From: an uncultured Eubacteriales bacterium
GTDB lineage: Bacteria; Bacillota; Clostridia; Lachnospirales; Anaerotignaceae
DNA: 8,529 nt
Direction of reading: 5' to 3'
NCBI GenBank assembly: GCA_900546215.1
Contig: URCD01000096.1
Location: forward strand, 1-8,529
A program made the translations under genes and the position numbers. Below the pieces are notes generated by a model. It was not told where the DNA came from. It worked only from the letters and a program-made list of their open reading frames with translations, and did not search any database. Every line of letters starts with the position of its first letter. Positions within the stretch are counted from its first letter, which is position 1. Positions 1-3,891 of this stretch are shown one piece after another.

Positions 1-705
1 TTTACAAAAAAAGGCAGATTGTTTGACGACCCTACACTTACAAGACAGCTTGACCCTGAAGAACTTAGAGAAAGTGAAGCAAAGGATCTTCCTAATTTCT
101 GGATTTCTATAATTCCCATAGCTGTTATTCTTATAACATTCAATGTTAAAAAGATTGGCTTTGAGGTAGAAACAGCTGTAATGTGCGGAGTTATACTTGC
201 AGTGATTCTTATGTTCAAAAGAATTAAGGGCGGTATCAAAGAATGGGTCAGTGTATTTAATAAAGGTGCAGCCGATTCAGGTGTAGCTATCCTTAACACA
301 GCAATTGTTGTAGGCTTCGGCGGTGTTGTACAGAATACAGAAGGTTTTGCAAATCTTATTACAAAGGTACAGAACATGAACATCAGCCCCCTTGTTTTCG
401 TTGCTGTTGCTGTCGCAATCTGCGCTGGCGCATGCGGTTCGGCTTCAGGTGGTATGGGCGTTGCATTCAATGCACTTAAGGACACATTTGTATCAATGGG
501 CGTTGCTCCGGAATATATTCATAGGGTTGGAGCTATAGCGGCAGGAACTCTTGATACTCTCCCTCATCAGGGAGCGCAGATTACGCTTCTTGGTATTTGT
601 AAACTTACTCATAAGGAAGCTTATTTCGATATAGCAATAACGCAGATTTTAATACCTGTAATTACATTGTTTGTATTCATTCCGCTTGCTTCAATGGGTC
701 TTTAA
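1..705 (+). CDS. GntP-family permease, C-terminal part (5' truncated by window edge)
   Basis: Integral membrane transporter of the GntP (gluconate/organic acid:H+ symporter) family. The reading frame is open from base 1 and no start is visible, so this is the C-terminal half (234 residues; the family is usually about 420-470). Hydrophobic segments are seen at visible residues about 33-47, 56-71, 94-110, 128-143 and 213-232. The family-typical glycine/serine stretch GACGSASGGMG lies at 143-153 and the conserved loop GTLDTLPHQGA at 182-192, followed by ITLLGICKLTHKEAYFDI. These match the GntP C-terminus, where the equivalent reads roughly GGLDTLPHNGAVITLL. The family carries gluconate, other sugar acids, citrate or hydroxybutyrate, and the substrate cannot be set from this half. 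There is no obvious intrinsic terminator directly after the stop. The next gene starts 167 bases downstream behind a hairpin. Confidence 0.9.
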   Translation, partial: FTKKGRLFDDPTLTRQLDPEELRESEAKDLPNFWISIIPIAVILITFNVKKIGFEVETAVMCGVILAVILMFKRIKGGIKEWVSVFNKGAADSGVAILNTAIVVGFGGVVQNTEGFANLITKVQNMNISPLVFVAVAVAICAGACGSASGGMGVAFNALKDTFVSMGVAPEYIHRVGAIAAGTLDTLPHQGAQITLLGICKLTHKEAYFDIAITQILIPVITLFVFIPLASMGL

Positions 706-819
706 GAAATATATTGAAACGACATCTTAAACGCTTGACTATACAGTAACAAATTTGAAAAACAAAAGGTACAAACACCTTAAAAAGTGTGTACATAAAA
801 TTCATTATACTCCCCATTT

Positions 820-847
820 TTCCCTCCCGATTCCTCTCGGGAGGGGA
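820..847. repeat. GC-rich perfect palindrome in intergenic leader
   Basis: A 9-bp perfect inverted repeat (CCCTCCCGA at 822-830, TCGGGAGGG at 837-845) encloses the 6-base loop TTCCTC. A G-U and a T-A pair extend it to 820-847. It is much richer in GC than the surrounding DNA and ends 15 bases before the ribosome binding site of the DpnD-like gene. On the plus strand only a short TTT follows, so it is a weak terminator candidate for the upstream permease. It could equally be a leader structure or one copy of a dispersed palindromic repeat. Function unknown. Confidence 0.6.
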
Positions 848-872
848 TTTAGTAAATAGGCTGGAGGTTGTT

Positions 873-1058
873 ATGGGATTTAAAAGGAATTATAGTGTTG
901 AAATAACTGAAATACGTCATATTGATATAAATATAGAGGCTGATACCGAAAAGGAAGCTCTTGCAAAAGCAAAAAAGTATTATGTAGATGGAAAATATAA
1001 GATACAGGACATTGTTGCAGCCGAATTTGAGATTACAAATGAGACAAATAAAAAATGA
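873..1058 (+). CDS. DpnD/PcfM-like small protein
   Basis: Small soluble protein of 61 residues resembling the DpnD/PcfM family. Family members are short proteins with a pattern of a beta strand (YSVEITEIRHIDINIEA, residues 7-23), a helix rich in Glu/Ala/Lys (TEKEALAKAKKYYVDG, 25-40) and a final strand (VAAEFEI, 48-54); that pattern is seen here. The biochemical role of the family is not established. Relatives are named after a gene beside the DpnII restriction system and one on a conjugative plasmid, but no restriction or plasmid gene is visible here. The ATG at 873 is chosen because GGAGG at 863-867 sits 5 bases upstream. The frame stays open further upstream, but that part would translate the palindrome and has no ribosome binding site. 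It ends about 90 bases before a bidirectional terminator. The assignment rests on remembered family pattern and length. Confidence 0.75.
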   Translation: MGFKRNYSVEITEIRHIDINIEADTEKEALAKAKKYYVDGKYKIQDIVAAEFEITNETNKK

Positions 1059-1146
1059 TTTTACTAAAGATAAACATTAACCTTAGAAAATAACTTTTGT
1101 TACAAAATATCTATATAATCCCTCATAGGGTCTGTGGCCCTTAAGC

Positions 1147-1186
1147 AGTAAAGCCGCCGAATAATTCGGCGGCTTTACTTATTTTA
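1147..1186. terminator. bidirectional intrinsic terminator between convergent genes
   Basis: A perfect 15-bp stem (1147-1161 pairing with 1165-1179; core GCCGCCGAA / TTCGGCGGC) encloses a 3-base loop TAA. On the plus strand it is followed by a T-rich tract (TATTTT, 1180-1185) and would end the DpnD-like transcript. On the minus strand the stem begins right after the stop codon of the protease gene (the stem's outermost base, 1179, is the last base of that stop), and its distal arm ends in CTTTACT. It serves both convergent genes. Confidence 0.9.
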
Positions 1187-2753
1187 CAGTCACTTTAATC
1201 GTTTTTTCAGCAACGACAGTTCCATCTGCGGTTTTCATTTTCAGATTGATTTGGGTGCTTCCAGTATTTATGCCTGTAACTAATAATGTTGCTCCGTCAG
1301 CCGTCCGTGTAAATCTTGCGGATGCGACTCCTGCGTTACTGAGGCTGCCTGTAAGATATGCCTTGGCATCTGCACTGCATTTAACTGTAACAGTTGTATA
1401 GCGTCCCTGTTCAAGCTCTATATTATCTGCCGAAACAGCAATTTCAGCATTTACCTTATTTTCTTTTTCATATACTTCCTTTAATGATGTAAGGCTTGAC
1501 TTCTTCATGCTGTCAATATAGTTTATCGCTATAGCAAGATTAAGATTTTGACCCGTAACTGTACCTGCGGAAGTTGACTGAGCGGCTTCACCACTTGTTA
1601 TGCCTATTACTTCTCCATTGGTATTTATAAGAGCACCGCCGCTGCTGCCGTTTGATATAGCCGCGGAGGTTTGAATGAAGTCCTGCCCGCCTATTATTCT
1701 GTTTGTATTCGATATTATTCCCTGCGAGATTGTATTTGACAGACCAAGAGGACTTCCAATTGCATATACTGTTGCCCCGGCCTTTATATCATCTGAATCA
1801 GCTGTCTCAAGATATGAAAATCCATTTCCATCGATTTTGATAAGGGCTATATCACGTTCAACATCATAATCATATATGCCCAACACATTATAAGCCTTGC
1901 CGCTGTCGGAAAGAGTTATTTTTGCAGAACTTCCGCCATCAAGTACATGGTAATTGGTAACAGCTGTACCATCAGAGTTAATAAAAAAACCGCTTCCAAG
2001 CTGAATAGCCTTGCCCTCTGAGTTATATACTTCGATATAAAATACTGCTGGAGAGCATTTCTCATATATTTCTTCAGCTGTCATTTCATTTGTACTGGTT
2101 TTTGAAACTGTAATCTCGTTTGTGCCTGCGAATGTATTTTCTGTTTCAGATATAATTCCGGAATTTAGCAGAGTGTCATACAGAGTGTATGAAGAGCCTT
2201 TTATTTGTTGTGTTAATGCGTTATATGAAATTTCAGCCGCATCACCTCTTGTAAAATTTTCATAGCTTGCATTAGCAATGCCTTTTTCATTTGCAAAGGA
2301 CAAGGCATTGTCGTATGTAAAGTCTCCCTTTGATTCACTGTATCCAAGAGCCCTTAAAATAAATGCGCAGAACTGATTTGCGCTTACCTCGCTGTCAGGA
2401 TCAAATTTTGTCGATGATATGCCGCTGGCATATCCTACAGTATAAGCATAGCCTATATAGCTTTCAGCCCAATTAGGAAGGTCTGTGAATGTAGTTGTCC
2501 AGTCTCCGCCCTCAGCCTCACTGGTTTTTCCCATTAAGCGTACTATAAGAGCTACTGTCTGTGCTCGTGTAATTTTGCTGTCAAGCTCGAAAACAGGAGT
2601 ACCGTCTTCATTCATGCCGGTTCCCGAAAACAGTCCCATAGAGTATAAAGACCATGCAGACTGTATTTGTTCTGTATCAGCAGCCAGTACTGGAACAGAA
2701 CAAAAAATTGTGACTGCTGCTATTATTGAAGTTATATGCTTGAGTTTTTTCAA
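1179..2753 (-). CDS. secreted SLH-domain HtrA/trypsin-like serine protease
   Basis: Exported serine protease of 524 residues, predicted to be held on the cell wall. Residues 1-24/25 form a signal peptide (basic MKKLKH, hydrophobic core, cleavage near VLA-A). Three SLH-like repeats follow at about 31-80 (ITRAQ), 85-140 (FTDLPNWAESYIGYA, FDPDSEV) and 143-187 (FTRGDA); SLH repeats bind pyruvylated secondary wall polymers. The S1C-type protease domain spans about 228-412. The triad is H269 in TNYHVLD, D301 in RDIALIKI and S371 in the GSSGGAL motif, preceded by QTSAAIS, so it looks active. No PDZ domain follows. Residues about 437-524 instead look like a bacterial Ig-like (Big_2-type) beta domain. 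The start is TTG: in-frame TAA and TGA lie two and three codons upstream, and GGAG (2764-2767) is about 10 bases away. Monocistronic. Substrates unknown; extracellular protein quality control or processing is inferred from the family. Confidence 0.9.
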   Translation of the reverse strand: MKKLKHITSIIAAVTIFCSVPVLAADTEQIQSAWSLYSMGLFSGTGMNEDGTPVFELDSKITRAQTVALIVRLMGKTSEAEGGDWTTTFTDLPNWAESYIGYAYTVGYASGISSTKFDPDSEVSANQFCAFILRALGYSESKGDFTYDNALSFANEKGIANASYENFTRGDAAEISYNALTQQIKGSSYTLYDTLLNSGIISETENTFAGTNEITVSKTSTNEMTAEEIYEKCSPAVFYIEVYNSEGKAIQLGSGFFINSDGTAVTNYHVLDGGSSAKITLSDSGKAYNVLGIYDYDVERDIALIKIDGNGFSYLETADSDDIKAGATVYAIGSPLGLSNTISQGIISNTNRIIGGQDFIQTSAAISNGSSGGALINTNGEVIGITSGEAAQSTSAGTVTGQNLNLAIAINYIDSMKKSSLTSLKEVYEKENKVNAEIAVSADNIELEQGRYTTVTVKCSADAKAYLTGSLSNAGVASARFTRTADGATLLVTGINTGSTQINLKMKTADGTVVAEKTIKVTVK

Positions 2754-2786
2754 AATTTATCATCTCCATCTTTTATTTAAAAGTCT

Positions 2787-2814
2787 ATTCTAGAATTTCA
2801 CTATATTTGAACAA
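2787..2814 (-). promoter_or_regulatory. probable sigma-A promoter of the SLH protease gene
   Basis: Reading the minus strand, a -35 box TTGTTC (2814-2809) and a -10 box TAGAAT (2792-2787) are separated by 16 bases. The -10 differs from TATAAT at one position. It lies about 34 bases upstream of the TTG start and 20 bases upstream of the ribosome binding site, which suits a short leader. The -10 also sits within the palindrome ATTCTAGAAT (2787-2796). Not experimentally supported. Confidence 0.5.
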
Positions 2815-3036
2815 TAACAATATTACCATAAATATGAATTAAAATTTTTAAATTTCCATTACATTTTAATTATTTATTGCATAAGTAGGGTTCATAATAT
2901 ATGCTTTCATTATAACCTAATGAAGAGAACGGCAGGAATGAATTAATCAGGCTTATAAGGGAAGGGGATGTACATATGTTCGAGTCTAGGTGCGGAATAG
3001 AGTAATAGAAATTTGCAGAAAGTGGGCAGGAAAATA
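2815..3036. other. AT-rich intergenic stretch, no gene recognised
   Basis: Between the divergent protease and acetyltransferase genes there is no supported coding region: every plus-strand frame is interrupted by closely spaced stops, and the minus-strand frame across it has no start with a ribosome binding site. A weak promoter-like pair for the downstream gene, TTGCAT at 2876-2881 and TATGCT at 2899-2904 with a 17-base gap, is the only regulatory hint. The stretch from about 2925 to 3036 is more purine- and G-rich than the part before it, which may mean untranslated leader or decayed coding sequence. Confidence 0.4.
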
Positions 3037-3050
3037 AGGCGGTGAGTTTA

Positions 3051-3554
3051 ATGAAAAATAATTTGACCTTTGAGCCGATAAGCATAAGTTATTTAAATGG
3101 TCTTTATAAAATATGGTCCGATGAGAAGGTGATAAAATATACAAATATAGAAAAACCATGTTCACTAGATGAATGCCGTATGCGCTTAGAGATGATAATT
3201 GAAAATCAAAGTGTTCTTGATAAAACGTCTGTTTTCATAGTGATTAAAGACGGCGTAGTATGCGGAACGGCAGGGTGTTTGGTTATAAATAAGGAGTTAA
3301 ATGAATTTGGCTTTTTCTATCAAATAAACAGCGGTTTTTGGAATATTGGTATAGGATATGACAGTGCAGAGTGGGTTGTTAATTTTATGAAGGACTGCTA
3401 TGGCAGTTTTATATTGCATGCGGATGTTGTTGAGAACAATGCAGCAAGTGTAAAAATATTGGACAGACTTGGTTTTAAGAAAACAGGAATAAACAAAAAC
3501 GCATTTAAAAGGGATGACATAAGCTATAATGTTCTGGAGTTCATTTTGAAATAA
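3051..3554 (+). CDS. GNAT-family N-acetyltransferase (RimJ/RimL-like)
   Basis: Cytoplasmic acetyl-CoA-dependent N-acetyltransferase of 167 residues, a normal length for single-domain GNAT proteins. The N-terminal part (LTFEPISISYLNGLYKIWSD, then EKVIKYT) has the look of the Acetyltransf_3/RimJ-RimL group. The acetyl-CoA-binding strand-loop-helix covers about residues 84-115; its loop reads WNIGIGYDSA, a loose version of the usual Q/R-x-x-G-x-G/A. The motif B signature VENNAASVKILDRLGF (127-142), with the Asn-Ala-Ala-Ser and Leu-Gly-Phe that mark the family, is clear. The substrate cannot be predicted: ribosomal protein N-termini, antibiotics and small amines are all known in the group. ATG 3051 is preferred because AGGCGGTGA (3037-3045), one mismatch from the ideal GGAGGTGA, lies 5-6 bases upstream. 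A GTG at 3042, inside that site, would add three residues and is less likely. Confidence 0.88.
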   Translation: MKNNLTFEPISISYLNGLYKIWSDEKVIKYTNIEKPCSLDECRMRLEMIIENQSVLDKTSVFIVIKDGVVCGTAGCLVINKELNEFGFFYQINSGFWNIGIGYDSAEWVVNFMKDCYGSFILHADVVENNAASVKILDRLGFKKTGINKNAFKRDDISYNVLEFILK

Positions 3555-3660
3555 ATTAAGATTTCCTTAGAACTCTGTTATGATGTTTGTAAGTTTGTAT
3601 TAGCGGATTTTTCATAATTATGTAGTACAATAGCATCATTAAAGAGAAGGAGAGATTATT

Positions 3661-3786
3661 ATGACAAAGATAAACAGCATAGTGCTTTTTGTATGTGTAG
3701 CCGTTGTTTGTGCGGTTATGGGAACAAATGCATTGAGCATGAGACATCAAACAACCACACCAATAGCTATGGAGCAGACAATATGA
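3661..3786 (+). CDS. small membrane or secreted peptide (41 aa), unrecognised
   Basis: A 41-residue open frame with a strong start: GAAGGAGAG (3645-3653) lies 7 bases before the ATG, and the TGA is followed at once by an in-frame TAA. Residues 7-23 (IVLFVCVAVVCAVMGTN) form one hydrophobic segment after a short N-terminus containing Lys3, so the product is a single-span small membrane protein or a cleaved signal-peptide-like peptide. The polar tail (SMRHQTTTPIAMEQTI) has no motif I recognise. The cysteine in AVVC is not a good lipobox because Val precedes it. A -10-like TACAAT occurs at 3626-3631, but no convincing -35 goes with it. The terminator 18 bases after the stop makes it a compact separate transcription unit. 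Ribosome binding site, double stop and terminator together support a real gene; its function is unknown. Confidence 0.6.
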   Translation: MTKINSIVLFVCVAVVCAVMGTNALSMRHQTTTPIAMEQTI

Positions 3787-3803
3787 TAACAGTATTTTTT
3801 TAG

Positions 3804-3840
3804 CGCACAGGCAAATTTAATGTCTGTGCGTTTTACTTTT
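3804..3840 (+). terminator. intrinsic terminator after the 41-aa gene
   Basis: A 10-bp stem (3804-3813 CGCACAGGCA with 3821-3830 TGTCTGTGCG, one G-U pair) closes a 7-base loop and is followed by TTTTACTTTT. It should end the small-peptide transcript before the nuclease-helicase gene. Confidence 0.85.
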
Positions 3841-3860
3841 TGCATCTTTTTTGATATGAT
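3832..3860 (+). promoter_or_regulatory. possible promoter of the nuclease-helicase gene
   Basis: TTTACT (3832-3837, 4 of 6 matches to TTGACA) and TATGAT (3855-3860, 5 of 6 to TATAAT) are 17 bases apart. The predicted start is about 25 bases before the ATG at 3892, just upstream of the ribosome binding site. The -35 box lies in the T-tract of the preceding terminator. Because any AT-rich gap yields such matches, confidence is modest. Confidence 0.4.
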
Positions 3861-3891
3861 GTTAGCATTGGATAATAAAGGAGTGTTTATT

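Noticed and set aside
765..796. Imperfect hairpin (GTAC...GTAC with ACAC/GTGT) after the permease gene as a terminator
   Set aside because: The stem needs several bulges and no T-run follows.
789..872. N-terminal extension of the DpnD-like gene from a GTG at 789
   Set aside because: It would translate the palindrome, has no ribosome binding site, and the family-like sequence begins after the ATG at 873.
1114..1186. Possible small RNA: perfect TATAAT at 1114-1119, small hairpins (CCCTCATAGGG), then a terminator
   Set aside because: No -35 box at a proper distance; the hairpins have only 4-5 pairs and the terminator is already explained by the convergent genes.
2979..2990. tRNA T-loop-like sequence TTCGAGTCTAGG
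   Set aside because: The flanking bases do not form a 5-bp T-stem (a T-T mismatch comes next to the first pair), and no acceptor, D or anticodon arm fits around it.
2870..3085. Minus-strand open frame between the protease and acetyltransferase genes
   Set aside because: It overlaps the acetyltransferase start, has no ribosome binding site, and its translation resembles no known protein.
3820..3891. Extension of the nuclease-helicase gene to an upstream start at 3820
   Set aside because: The start lies in the terminator hairpin. The EndoQ family begins with the MxxxADLHIHS pattern, which fits the ATG at 3892 with its AAAGGAG site.
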